Origin: Pirellulales bacterium
Lineage (GTDB): Bacteria; Planctomycetota; Planctomycetia; Pirellulales; JACPPG01
Direction of reading: 5' to 3'
DNA: 64,000 nt
Assembly: GCA_036499395.1 (NCBI GenBank)
Contig: DASYDW010000010.1
Coordinates: forward strand, 137,668-201,667
In this document: piece after piece, positions 37,063 through 45,932 of the stretch
Layout of the letters: the number at the start of each line of letters is the position of its first letter
Position numbering within the stretch: position 1 is the stretch's first letter
The notes under the pieces: model-generated
The model's input: only the letters and a program-made list of their open reading frames with translations
Databases searched by the model: none
Told to the model about the DNA's origin: nothing
Position numbers and translations under genes: made by a program

Positions 37063-37309
37063 CAGAGAGCGACCCACGGTCGATCATTGTGTCTAATAGG
37101 CTCGTTTCGCCGTTGGCGGAAAAAGCATGGCGCGCGCTGCAGCAGGGCCGGCCGGATAGCCGATCGCTATCGAAGCGAGATGGCATCCTCATCAAAAGCG
37201 ATTCGCCGGCTCGTATTGACCCATCTTAATGTTCGTGGCAAACTCTGCCCCGCGCGGCCGGCGCCCGAGGCCGGCAATCACGAGAGACCCAAGGACGGAG
37301 ATTCTCGAC

Positions 37310-38071
37310 ATGGTATGTCGTTGCGTGTTTGCAGGAGTAGTGGCCACGGCAATGCTCGCCACCATCGGTTGTGGAGGCAGCGAACCCGGCACACCAACTT
37401 CGAGCACATCCGCCGGGTCCACGGCCGCCCAAAGTGCGAAACCGGACGAAGTGGTTCGCACGTTCCTCGAAGCGATCCGCACCGGTAACGATGGTCAGGC
37501 CTCGCAAATGTTGACCGAGCTCGCCCGCACCGAGACACAGAAGCACGAGTTGGTCGTCGCCCCTCCCGGGAGTGAGACGGCTCGCTTCGAAGTGGGGGCA
37601 GTCGAATACGTCGTGAAGGACGAGCTGGCGCACGTCGACAGCAAATGGACCGACGTAGGTGATGATGGTCAGCCACACACCGACGAAATCATCTGGGCGC
37701 TGCGCTTGGATCAGCAGGGCTGGCGCATTGCTGGCATGGCGACGAGGATCTTCCCGAATGAGCCACCATTGTTGCTGGACTTCGAGAAGCCCGATGAGAT
37801 GATGCAGCAGCAGAAAATGGCCGAAGCCGAGATTCAACGACGCGCAAGCGGCGGCCAGGGCCCCGTGCAAACGACGCAAGCCCCCGGTCAAACGACGCAG
37901 GCGCCGGCACAAACGATGCCTCCGACAAAACAGGGGGCCGTTCCCCCGGCGACGCAAGCGACGGTGCCACAAGGGACCACTGGCGCGGCGCCCGCGCCGA
38001 TGCAACCCGGTGTGAAAGCGCCTGCTCAGCGAGCAGCTCGTCCGAACGACGGCAACGTCCTGCGGCAGTAG
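37310..38071 (+). CDS. Probable lipoprotein with NTF2-like domain and Pro/Gln-rich tail
   Basis: The ATG at 37310 follows GGAG by nine bases and gives 253 residues. The N-terminus is MVCRCVFAGVVATAMLATIG and then CGGSEP, so lipidation at this cysteine is likely although the -3 residue is threonine. A compact alpha/beta domain of about 120 residues (PDEVVRTFLEAIRTGNDGQA to DQQGWRIAGMATRI) has the pattern of NTF2/DUF4878-like folds. The final 75 residues are low complexity with repeated QTTQAPGQ-like units. No catalytic site is seen. It stands as a single gene. Confidence 0.78.
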   Translation: MVCRCVFAGVVATAMLATIGCGGSEPGTPTSSTSAGSTAAQSAKPDEVVRTFLEAIRTGNDGQASQMLTELARTETQKHELVVAPPGSETARFEVGAVEYVVKDELAHVDSKWTDVGDDGQPHTDEIIWALRLDQQGWRIAGMATRIFPNEPPLLLDFEKPDEMMQQQKMAEAEIQRRASGGQGPVQTTQAPGQTTQAPAQTMPPTKQGAVPPATQATVPQGTTGAAPAPMQPGVKAPAQRAARPNDGNVLRQ

Positions 38072-38602
38072 TCGCGGTCGATAAAAGCCAAAAAAACGGG
38101 ACGAATTTCCCGTATCTCTCTACGCGCGCCTCGCTTCTGGCTGCGCGACGACCAGGCCCATAATCTCTTTGACTGCAAGCCTTTTTGGCTTTGGGCAGGT
38201 TGGGCATGTGGCATTTAAGCCAAATGTCGCTAAATTTTACCCATCTATCCCTGCATGCCACAAAAAGGGATTCTATAGTTCAGCAAACGATCTTCACCGA
38301 TCGCCCCAAAGCCCCGCCTCTTTCTATCCTTCCGTTTTGGTCCTTGACAACGAAATCGTCAGTGTTAACTTAACCGGCCTAGCCTGCTACGCCCAGTTTG
38401 AACGGGGCGACCGTTAAAGTCGGATCGTTGAAGGATCAATCGTTCAGCTAGCTAGCCGGCGTGGAAGGTACAAGGAAACGAAGTCCGAAGGTCCCCCCAA
38501 TTGTCGACCGTCACGACTGGGGATGGATACACGAGTTTGACGGTCAATTGGTTTGGGTCAAAACCCTTTCGGTACGGTACCTGTTTAGTGGGAGGAGTCA
38601 GA
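38072..38602. other. 531-base intergenic region upstream of the Cys-rich gene
   Basis: AT-richer than its surroundings, with no convincing gene. A possible promoter (TTGACA at 38344) is listed separately. A short hairpin AAGCC-TTTTT-GGCTT lies at about 38178-38192. The strong Shine-Dalgarno of the following gene is at 38591-38597. Confidence 0.45.
38344..38372 (+). promoter_or_regulatory. Possible sigma-70-type promoter
   Basis: A perfect -35 box TTGACA at 38344-38349 is followed after 17 bases by AACTTA, a weak -10 match. It is the best candidate upstream of the Cys-rich gene, about 230 bases from its start, and is supported only by box matching. Confidence 0.3.
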
Positions 38603-39010
38603 ATGAATCGTGCATTGTTTTTCGGCATCGCGATGTTCTTCGCGATGGTCGGCATTGCCCTCGTAGGCGCCGACAACAAGGCTTCGGCCGGTTTCCGTCA
38701 TCGTGGCTGCGGTGGTTGCTCCTGTGATGGTGGCAGCTGCGGCGGCGGTGATTGCTCGGCGGCTGCTGCCCCTGAGTGCAGTGGTTCGGCTTGCAGCGGT
38801 TGCCATGGTCGTCGTCATCACTGCTGTGGTCTGTTGCACCGCCTGAAGAACCGTTGCCATGGTTGCAGCGGAAGCAGCTGCAACGGTGGCTGCTCGGCTC
38901 CGGCCTGCAATGGCGGTGGCTGCAGCGGTAGCGCTGGTTGCGACGGTGCGGCTCCGGCTGCCCCCGCTGCCCCGGCTGAGACCCCTCCTCCGGCTCCCGC
39001 CGCGACCTAG
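38603..39010 (+). CDS. Small secreted Cys/Gly-rich protein
   Basis: This 135-residue protein starts at an ATG five bases after GGAGGAG, one of the best Shine-Dalgarno sites in the window. A signal peptide (MNRALFFGIAMFFAMVGIAL, cleavage near KASA) precedes a mature chain of about 105 residues with 17 cysteines, mostly as GCGGCSC, CSGC, HHCC and GGGCSG units interspersed with His and Gly. It ends in an Ala/Pro stretch. There is no family I recognise. The pattern suggests a disulphide-rich or metal-binding surface protein. It forms its own transcription unit with an intrinsic terminator at 39138-39174. Confidence 0.82.
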   Translation: MNRALFFGIAMFFAMVGIALVGADNKASAGFRHRGCGGCSCDGGSCGGGDCSAAAAPECSGSACSGCHGRRHHCCGLLHRLKNRCHGCSGSSCNGGCSAPACNGGGCSGSAGCDGAAPAAPAAPAETPPPAPAAT

Positions 39011-39137
39011 TTCGCTGGGAATGCCGTCCGCGTGGGAATTGATTCCAATCGGACTCTAGGGATAGGTAGACGGCACCGAAGGTAGGCACCCGCGAAGATC
39101 GAAAGATCCTCGGGGTGCGACGGATCGAACAAATTAA

Positions 39138-39174
39138 GCTGGGCCTTTCCCTCGGGAGAGGCCCGGCTTTTTTT
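39138..39174 (+). terminator. Strong intrinsic terminator after the Cys-rich gene
   Basis: A GC-rich stem (GCTGGGCCTTTCC paired with GGGAGAGGCCCGGC, a few G-T pairs) around a short loop is followed by seven T. It lies about 130 bases after the stop codon, leaving a 3' untranslated tail. Confidence 0.85.
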
Positions 39175-39384
39175 ATGCGCGCCCTCTCGCTCTGCGCCGC
39201 ATTGATGCGAGAGTCGATATCCGCAGGCGCGTTAAACGAGAGAAACCTGGGGATTTATTCCAGCGGCGGCAATGGCCAGCCGATCATTTTGTATGCTAGC
39301 TGAAGGCGCCGCGCCCCCGGCAGCCGCGGGGCAATATTCCCGCCTGCTGCACCGTCTTTCGTGACACGAACCTGGCATCTGGAC
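39175..39384. other. Spacer between terminator and HTTM pair
   Basis: No gene seen. With 39011-39137 it forms a 374-base non-coding stretch, split by the terminator. The promoter of the HTTM pair should lie here. Confidence 0.4.
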
Positions 39385-40053
39385 ATGATGGCTTCCGCTT
39401 CCACGAACCCCGCCCCAACAGACGCCGCATTGCCCAGCGAAGGCACGCGAACGCTGGTCAGCTTTCTGGTGTTCGTGCATTTGTTTGCGTTGGTGATTGG
39501 GGTCGTCTCGAACGAGGTTCCTTCGCAGTTGGAAGTGGCGCTGGCGCGCTTGCCTATTCTGCAGCAATATCGCCAGGTCCTTGGCATCGATCTGCCGTAC
39601 TCGTTTTATTTCACGCGCGGCAACGACCCGGGCGGAGAAATGGACATCGACTATACGCTCTCCGCCACGCTGAAACGCCCGGATGGCACCACTGAGAGCG
39701 TCGAGTTTCCCAGCCCCGGTATGTGGCCCCATCAGCGTTTCCATCGCTACCAGACGCTGGCCCGGCAAGTGGCCACGTTCAGCAGCGAAGATGCCCCCGA
39801 GCCGCAAAACCTGGAGTTGCTGGTGCAAGCGATTGCGGGCGGCCTGATGCGAGCTTATGACGCATCGTCTGTCGAGCTGCGCTGCCGCGGGCAACTGACG
39901 CCCCCCACGATGGCCGATTACCAGCCTGAGCAGGATACGCGCGAGAACTTCCGCTCGGCCTACGACGGACGAGCGTTTCTAGTGGATGGTCAGGTGGAAC
40001 TGCTGAAGAAAGAGTCGGCGCGCGATACCGCGCCGCCGCCGAAAGCGCCATGA
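39385..40053 (+). CDS. Membrane-anchored protein upstream of and coupled to the HTTM gene
   Basis: About 222 residues from the ATG at 39385; an in-frame GTG at 39361 is also possible. One membrane helix (LVSFLVFVHLFALVIGVVS, about 25-43) is followed by a mainly beta-type exported domain (YSFYFTRGNDPGGEMDIDYT, AYDASSVELRCRG) with no motif known to me. Its stop codon overlaps the start of the HTTM gene (ATGA), so the two proteins are probably translationally coupled and work together. The pairing with an HTTM protein is the only functional clue. Confidence 0.75.
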   Translation: MMASASTNPAPTDAALPSEGTRTLVSFLVFVHLFALVIGVVSNEVPSQLEVALARLPILQQYRQVLGIDLPYSFYFTRGNDPGGEMDIDYTLSATLKRPDGTTESVEFPSPGMWPHQRFHRYQTLARQVATFSSEDAPEPQNLELLVQAIAGGLMRAYDASSVELRCRGQLTPPTMADYQPEQDTRENFRSAYDGRAFLVDGQVELLKKESARDTAPPPKAP

Positions 40054-41129
40054 GCCTGAAGAGCACCACGATCGTGCAAGACGAGCGACGCAATCAAACA
40101 CGCACCGGTAGCGCGCCAGGCGGCCAACCGTCTTCGCCGGCGAATGCGCCCGGCAACCGCGCCCTGGTCGAAACGATCAGCGACTATTTTCGCGCGATCA
40201 CCGAGAGCTTTGGCGCGGCTTGGAATCGTTTCTGGTTCACGCCCACCGACCCGCTCGTGTTATCCACGATTCGCGTACTGGCGGGAGTGATCGCGTTCTA
40301 CACAATTCTGACCTACACGCCGGATCTGGAATTGTTGCTGAGCCCTGACGGGCTGCTCGCGCAAGAGAGCGTGACGCAGTTGCGTAGCAACTTCTATAGC
40401 CTGTCGTATTTCTACCTGCTCGAGACGCCGGGCCAATTATGGGCGGCACACCTGGCAGGGCTCGCGGTGCTCGCGCTATTTACCGTGGGCCTGTTTACGC
40501 GCGTGACGTCGATCCTGTCATTGATCGTCGTGCTGTCGTACTTTCATCGTTCGTTCGTCGTAACGAGCGAAGTCGAGCCGATTCTGGCCTTCGTGATGTT
40601 CTACTTGTGCCTGGCGCCGGCCGGTGCGTACCTGTCGCTCGATCGCTGGCTCGCCCGACGTAAAGAATCCTCCGAAAAAAGCGCCGACGACAATCTTCCT
40701 CGCGCCACTTGGACGGCGACTGTGCCAACGCGGTTGATCCAGGTTCATCTGACGCTGGTCTACGTGATGATGCTGCTCGCCCAGCTAAACGAAACGCCCT
40801 GGTGGGACGGGACGGCGGTGTGGTGGCTGCTGGGGCGCCGCGAATCGGCCATGTCCGATCTGACCTGGCTTTACGTACACCCTTGGCTGGTGAATGCCTG
40901 GACGCATTCGTTCGTGCTGTTCGAGGGCCTGTTCATCGTGCTAGCCTGGAATCGCCTGGCGGCGCCGCTATTGGTCGCCGCGAGCGTGCTCGCCTGGGGC
41001 CTGATGTCGGTGGCGACCGGTTTGGCCCCCTTGGCCGCGATCATGATCGTGGCAGGGCTGAGCTTTCTAACCCCGGATTCGCTACGCACGCTGCTTGGTT
41101 GTTGTCGTCTGTCAGGGCTTCTAAAATAG
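40050..41129 (+). CDS. HTTM-domain polytopic membrane protein
   Basis: The 359-residue protein has an N-terminal cytoplasmic stretch of about 60 residues and then roughly eight hydrophobic segments. It shows the HTTM (horizontally transferred transmembrane domain) pattern shared with vitamin K-dependent gamma-carboxylase: STIRVLAGVIAFYTI, LFTRVTSILSLIVVL, SYFHRSFVVTSEVEPILAFV and LIQVHLTLVYVMMLLAQLNE. Bacterial HTTM proteins have no settled function and it is not shown that this one carboxylates anything. The preceding gene overlaps by four bases. No Tat or Sec cleavage site is evident. Confidence 0.85.
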   Translation: MSLKSTTIVQDERRNQTRTGSAPGGQPSSPANAPGNRALVETISDYFRAITESFGAAWNRFWFTPTDPLVLSTIRVLAGVIAFYTILTYTPDLELLLSPDGLLAQESVTQLRSNFYSLSYFYLLETPGQLWAAHLAGLAVLALFTVGLFTRVTSILSLIVVLSYFHRSFVVTSEVEPILAFVMFYLCLAPAGAYLSLDRWLARRKESSEKSADDNLPRATWTATVPTRLIQVHLTLVYVMMLLAQLNETPWWDGTAVWWLLGRRESAMSDLTWLYVHPWLVNAWTHSFVLFEGLFIVLAWNRLAAPLLVAASVLAWGLMSVATGLAPLAAIMIVAGLSFLTPDSLRTLLGCCRLSGLLK

Positions 41130-41163
41130 CCGCCGGCGACAACAATCCAGGAGCTTCCGTGCG

Positions 41164-42102
41164 ATGAACGACCGGCACGATCGGCGTGACTTTCTGTGCG
41201 CTGCTGCGCGAACCACCGCGGCCTTCGGCATGGCCGGACTAGGGCTCGGCTCAGTCAACCTCGGCTCGCGAGTCGCACAGGCCATCGAGCCGATTCGTCG
41301 CGTGGGCGGTCCGAAATTCAAATTCAGCCTGGCGGCCTACAGCTACCGCGATTTGCTCAACGCGAAGCCGCCGAAATTGTCGCTTGACGATTTCATCACC
41401 GACTGTGCGAAGATGCAGTTAGAGGGAACCGAACTCACCTCGTACTATTTTCCGAAGGATCCCACGGACGAATATCTGCGCCATCTGAAGCAATTGGCGT
41501 TTGACTTGGGCTTGGACGTTTCCGGAACCGCGGTGGGAAATAATTTTTGCCTGCCCCCCGGACCGAAGCGCGACGAACAGATCGCGGACGTGAAACGCTG
41601 GATCGAGCGGGCCGAAGTACTGGGCGCGCCGGTGATCCGCATTTTCTCGGGTAATGCCGGCGGCGGGTTGAGCGTCGACGAGGCGCACAAGCTGGCCGTG
41701 GCCGGTATCGAGGAAACCTGTCAGTACGCCGGCGAACACGGCGTGTATCTGGCCCTCGAAAATCACGGCGGGCTGACCGCCACGGCCGACGGATTGTTAG
41801 AGCTCGTCAACGATGTGAAGAGCCCCTGGTTCGGCGTGAACCTGGACACGGGCAATTTCAACACGCCCGACCCCTATGGTGACCTGGCACGCATCGCTCC
41901 CTATGCGGTGAACGTGCAAGTGAAGATCTCAATGCATCCGGCCGGCGGTAAACGCCAACCTGCGGATCTGAAACGGCTGGCGCAAATTCTTCGCGACAGT
42001 GGCTACCGCGGCTACATCGTGCTCGAGTTCGAAGAACCGACCGATCCGCTCGTCGAATGTCCGCGATACATCGCGGAAATGAGACAGGCGTTTTTGGGGT
42101 AG
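41164..42102 (+). CDS. Tat-exported sugar phosphate isomerase/epimerase-like TIM barrel
   Basis: The 312-residue protein begins with a twin-arginine signal (DRRDFLC, then AAARTTAAFGMAGLGLG, about 40 residues). The mature part is an AP-endonuclease-2/xylose-isomerase-like TIM barrel: FSLAAYSYRDL, CAKMQLEGTEL, VIRIFSGNAGG, GVYLALENHGG with a probable metal-binding glutamate and histidine, GVNLDTGNF and GYIVLEFEEPTD. An AGGAG about ten bases upstream supports the start. Export of such proteins is frequent in planctomycetes. The substrate is unknown, probably a carbohydrate. It follows the HTTM gene by 34 bases and may be co-transcribed. Confidence 0.87.
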   Translation: MNDRHDRRDFLCAAARTTAAFGMAGLGLGSVNLGSRVAQAIEPIRRVGGPKFKFSLAAYSYRDLLNAKPPKLSLDDFITDCAKMQLEGTELTSYYFPKDPTDEYLRHLKQLAFDLGLDVSGTAVGNNFCLPPGPKRDEQIADVKRWIERAEVLGAPVIRIFSGNAGGGLSVDEAHKLAVAGIEETCQYAGEHGVYLALENHGGLTATADGLLELVNDVKSPWFGVNLDTGNFNTPDPYGDLARIAPYAVNVQVKISMHPAGGKRQPADLKRLAQILRDSGYRGYIVLEFEEPTDPLVECPRYIAEMRQAFLG

Positions 42103-42156
42103 GCGCCGCGCACTGTTGTCGAGCGCCCGAAAGCGAAGCACTTCTTTCCCGGTGAT

Positions 42157-43356
42157 TCACCGAGGTGCCCGCAGGCTGCTGTACACGGTGCGGGGCATAT
42201 TCGCTTGCAACTGTTGAGCGGTAGACGCCGGCAGACCCTGCGGCCCCAATGCCAGGTTCGTCAAGTTCTTAATCGCAATAAACGGTCCGGCGTCGGTGAA
42301 CTTACCGGTCTTTGAGTTCAACGATAGCTGGGTGAGCGAAGTCAGACCCACCAGGTGCTGAGCCCCGTTATCAGTAAACCATGCGCCTTGCACATCGAGC
42401 CACGTCAGATTTGTCATCACGCCAATGTGTCGCAGAGCCTCGTCCGTCAACTGAAAGTCTCGCGACATCGTGAGAAAGCGCAACTCGTCAAGTTGCGCGA
42501 TGCCGGCAACATCATCGTCCGTAATCGCGCATTGATAAAGCGACAAAGAATTCAGATTCTGGCAACTGCGTAAACACGCGAAGTTAACTCCGGTCAGCGG
42601 GCAAGATGTAATTCGTAGTGACCGCAACTCCGGCATGGCAACGGCGATGCCAGCCAGTCCCGCGTCCGAGACGCCGGTCCCTGTCAGGCTCAGCGTAAAC
42701 AGCCTTTTATGCTGCGGAAGCTGCCGAAAATGTTCGTCCCTAAAGCCAGGCCCCGAGAGTTCTAATTGCGTGAGCGCGGGCATGCGTGCCAGCGGTGTCA
42801 AAGCATCAGGACCCAAAACGGCCCCGGGCTGGCGCGTTGATTGTGCGTCATGCTTTTGCATACTTAAAACGGTGAGCGCGGGCAACCGTGCAATCGCGGC
42901 CAAGGCCTCGTCCGTCAAGGGATCAGTCGTGTTGCCTGAAATCCAAAGAGTACGTAGCGACTGCAATTGCGCGAGTTTGGCAAGACCGGTCCCTGATACA
43001 TTGGTATTGTTGAGGAGCAAATATCGCAATTGCGGCAGGCCCGCCAGGTGGGCGATGGTGTCATCCGTGACCGTCGGGCCCGAGAGGGTCGCATTGATGA
43101 CGTGCGATTCCAGGTCAAGATCGATCCATTGTTCGAACCAGGTGCGCGAATTCTGCGCTGTCGAACTATCGATTCCATAATGTTCGTAACGGACCCTGCC
43201 GCCGGCGCGAAGGATTTCAGCGGCAATAGCCTTCTCGTCACGAGCTTGCTTGACCTTGGTACCTATGAATGCCATACCGACAGCCAACAGCGTGGTAATG
43301 ACGAGCATGCCTCGTAGTGTCAGTCCAAACAGCGGACCGGTCAGTCGCAATCGCAT
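42157..43356 (-). CDS. Membrane-anchored leucine-rich repeat protein
   Basis: The 399-residue protein has an N-terminal anchor (GMLVITTLLAVGMAFIG, about 16-32) and about eleven leucine-rich repeats of 24-26 residues from residue 90. The period is LTxLxLSGTxVTDxGLAxLAxL-like (PQLRYLLLNNTNVSGTGLAK, SLRTLWISG, LTDEALRHIGVMTNL). This repeat style is common in planctomycete exported proteins. No catalytic domain is present. The repeats should form a solenoid for protein binding on the periplasmic side. The gene converges with the TIM-barrel gene at 42102. Confidence 0.85.
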   Translation of the reverse strand: MRLRLTGPLFGLTLRGMLVITTLLAVGMAFIGTKVKQARDEKAIAAEILRAGGRVRYEHYGIDSSTAQNSRTWFEQWIDLDLESHVINATLSGPTVTDDTIAHLAGLPQLRYLLLNNTNVSGTGLAKLAQLQSLRTLWISGNTTDPLTDEALAAIARLPALTVLSMQKHDAQSTRQPGAVLGPDALTPLARMPALTQLELSGPGFRDEHFRQLPQHKRLFTLSLTGTGVSDAGLAGIAVAMPELRSLRITSCPLTGVNFACLRSCQNLNSLSLYQCAITDDDVAGIAQLDELRFLTMSRDFQLTDEALRHIGVMTNLTWLDVQGAWFTDNGAQHLVGLTSLTQLSLNSKTGKFTDAGPFIAIKNLTNLALGPQGLPASTAQQLQANMPRTVYSSLRAPR

Positions 43357-43529
43357 GAGTGGATCTTAATCGTGATTACGGCGTCAAAAAAGCACGGCCG
43401 TCGTAAATCAACAAATGCTTAGCTTCCAAGATTCGTACCGCACGAACGAATAATGTGCGAATTGCGTTCGCGCGCATCCCGCGGCTTTCGACATAGCCGC
43501 TCAATGCCTGGCACATTATCGAGGAGAAG

Positions 43530-44015
43530 ATGCAGCACCATCCTGCAACCGGCTTTGCACGGCTCGGAACCTCGACTGTCTGGTTGGCGATCCTTCTGTG
43601 CGCATGGTTCGCGCTCGATTTCATCGGCTGGTCGGGCTTGGTCGAGCGCGAGCCGCTCGTATCGCTGGCCGGCCTCATGCTCTTGCTGATGCTGCTGTTT
43701 ATCGCGGGCGGGTTGTGGCGGATTTCCTATGTGGCCTTCCCGAATGCGATCGCCTTGAGCGTTTGGGCGTTCCTGCAATGGCAGACGCACTGGTCCAGCT
43801 ATTTCTTTGCAGCCGGTCCTCAGAAGCTGGCCTGGTACGGGCGAGCTTTCGGCAGGCATTGGCATCTGCTCTCCGATCGTGCAGCGCATACAACACCCGA
43901 CGTCTATCACACGGTGCTGGCCGTGTTGATTCTGGTAAATCTGGTCAGCGTAGGTCGCGATATCGTCGGCGGGTTGCTGTCGCGCGTAACACGGAATTCG
44001 ACTTTGTCGCCGTGA
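43530..44015 (+). CDS. Small polytopic membrane protein, function unknown
   Basis: The 161-residue protein starts at an ATG three bases after GAGGAG. It has four hydrophobic segments (WLAILLCAWFALDFIGW, LAGLMLLLMLLFIAGGLW, IALSVWAFLQW and VYHTVLAVLILVNLVSV). Histidine and tryptophan residues are frequent between them (HWHLLSDRAAH). No family is recognised. It appears monocistronic and lies between divergent LRR and small secreted genes. Confidence 0.7.
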   Translation: MQHHPATGFARLGTSTVWLAILLCAWFALDFIGWSGLVEREPLVSLAGLMLLLMLLFIAGGLWRISYVAFPNAIALSVWAFLQWQTHWSSYFFAAGPQKLAWYGRAFGRHWHLLSDRAAHTTPDVYHTVLAVLILVNLVSVGRDIVGGLLSRVTRNSTLSP

Positions 44016-44137
44016 CGGTTTTCTCCACGCTTGCCCCGCTCGGAGAATGCCCTGGGGTGTTTACAGGGACCCTCGCGATAAAATGGGCGACCTATTCAAC
44101 TGGCGGAAACCTGGAAGCTGACATTTTGGCCATCTGT

Positions 44138-44165
44138 TTGACAGTCCACAACAGCTGCGTAGCAT
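44138..44165 (+). promoter_or_regulatory. Possible sigma-70-type promoter for the small secreted peptide
   Basis: A perfect TTGACA at 44138-44143 and TAGCAT at 44160-44165 with 16-base spacing lie about 45 bases before the start codon at 44214. Support is box matching plus position. Confidence 0.42.
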
Positions 44166-44213
44166 TGCCTATGCGTCCCCTGATGATTCGATTTGCATAA
44201 CGAGGAACAAGCA

Positions 44214-44438
44214 ATGACCAAGTTTCGTGCGATGCTCGCTGTCGGTGCGTTGGGCGCTTGTGCGTGCGCCGTGGCCTTGATGATGAGCGCCGAACGCGGT
44301 AGTGCTACATCGACCGCCGCACCGGCGTCGTCGGTCGTCAACAGCAGCCCGGCAGTTGGCGCCGCGAAGAAGGCGTCGAACGACGACCTGGCACGCCGCT
44401 ATCGCCGTGTGGTGCGCCGCCGTTCGGTGATCATCTAA
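44214..44438 (+). CDS. Small secreted peptide with basic C-terminus
   Basis: The 74-residue product starts at an ATG with GAGGA eight bases upstream. Its signal-like segment is MTKFRAMLAVGALGACACAV. The rest is Ala/Ser-rich and ends in a strongly basic tail (DLARRYRRVVRRRSVII). No family is recognised. It has its own candidate promoter and a strong terminator, so it is an independent short transcript. The existence of the protein rests on start, signal segment and gene boundaries. Confidence 0.65.
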   Translation: MTKFRAMLAVGALGACACAVALMMSAERGSATSTAAPASSVVNSSPAVGAAKKASNDDLARRYRRVVRRRSVII

Positions 44439-44487
44439 AACGTTTTGTGATTGATCAAACCGAAAACTAATCGCAGCAATGAAACAC

Positions 44488-44529
44488 ACAGAGGCCGGTG
44501 GCGGATTTCGCCACACGGCCTCTGTTTTT
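44488..44529 (+). terminator. Strong intrinsic terminator
   Basis: A long stem (ACAGAGGCCG outer part paired with CGGCCTCTGT, and TGGCG/CGCCA inner part) encloses a short loop and runs directly into five T. It follows the small secreted gene by about 50 bases. Confidence 0.85.
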
Positions 44530-44641
44530 GCGCTAGTATAATGTGCTGATAGCGAAACCACTCAGGCATCGGTAGGCGTGATCCCGCGGGCGCTGCAGGG
44601 CACCCTACTGCCCTCCGCCTAAGGCCCACTGCCGACTCTTC

Positions 44642-45706
<1,065 letters not shown>

Positions 45707-45710
45707 AGCA

Positions 45711-45719
45711 ATCACCTCC
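45711..45719 (-). promoter_or_regulatory. Near-ideal Shine-Dalgarno of the aldolase gene
   Basis: GGAGGTGAT on the minus strand complements the 16S rRNA end almost fully. It is exceptional in a window where many genes have none, and it decides the start at 45706. Confidence 0.85.
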
Positions 45720-45819
45720 GGCGTAGCTGCCGAGCTTGAGTCCGCAAAAATCGCCCCAGAAAAATCGGCACGTAGTATAAGCGATTTAACCGTTCTTTCG
45801 CGAGAGTCCAGTGCCTCTT

Positions 45820-45911
45820 GTAGGGTACGCTTTGCGTACCATTCTTGACGCGAACAGAGCGCGAGCCGCATTCACCGTTAATGCACAAATGGTGCCCAGA
45901 GGGCACCCTAC
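45820..45911. repeat. Paired REP/inverted REP unit (BIME-like)
   Basis: The left unit is GTAG (45820-45823), then GGTACGC, loop TTT, GCGTACC. The right unit is GGTGCCC, loop AGA, GGGCACC, then CTAC (45908-45911), the complement of GTAG. The two seven-base hairpins face opposite ways with 50 bases between them. This is the layout of a bacterial interspersed mosaic element made by REP-associated tyrosine transposases. It fills most of the 226-base spacer between two minus-strand genes. No transposase is in the window. Confidence 0.8.
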
Positions 45912-45932
45912 GATCGCGGCAGCCGGGACGTC

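Noticed and set aside
45707..45871. 55-residue N-terminal extension of the aldolase
   Set aside because: A near-ideal Shine-Dalgarno sits just before the internal ATG at 45706, and the extension runs into the REP unit.
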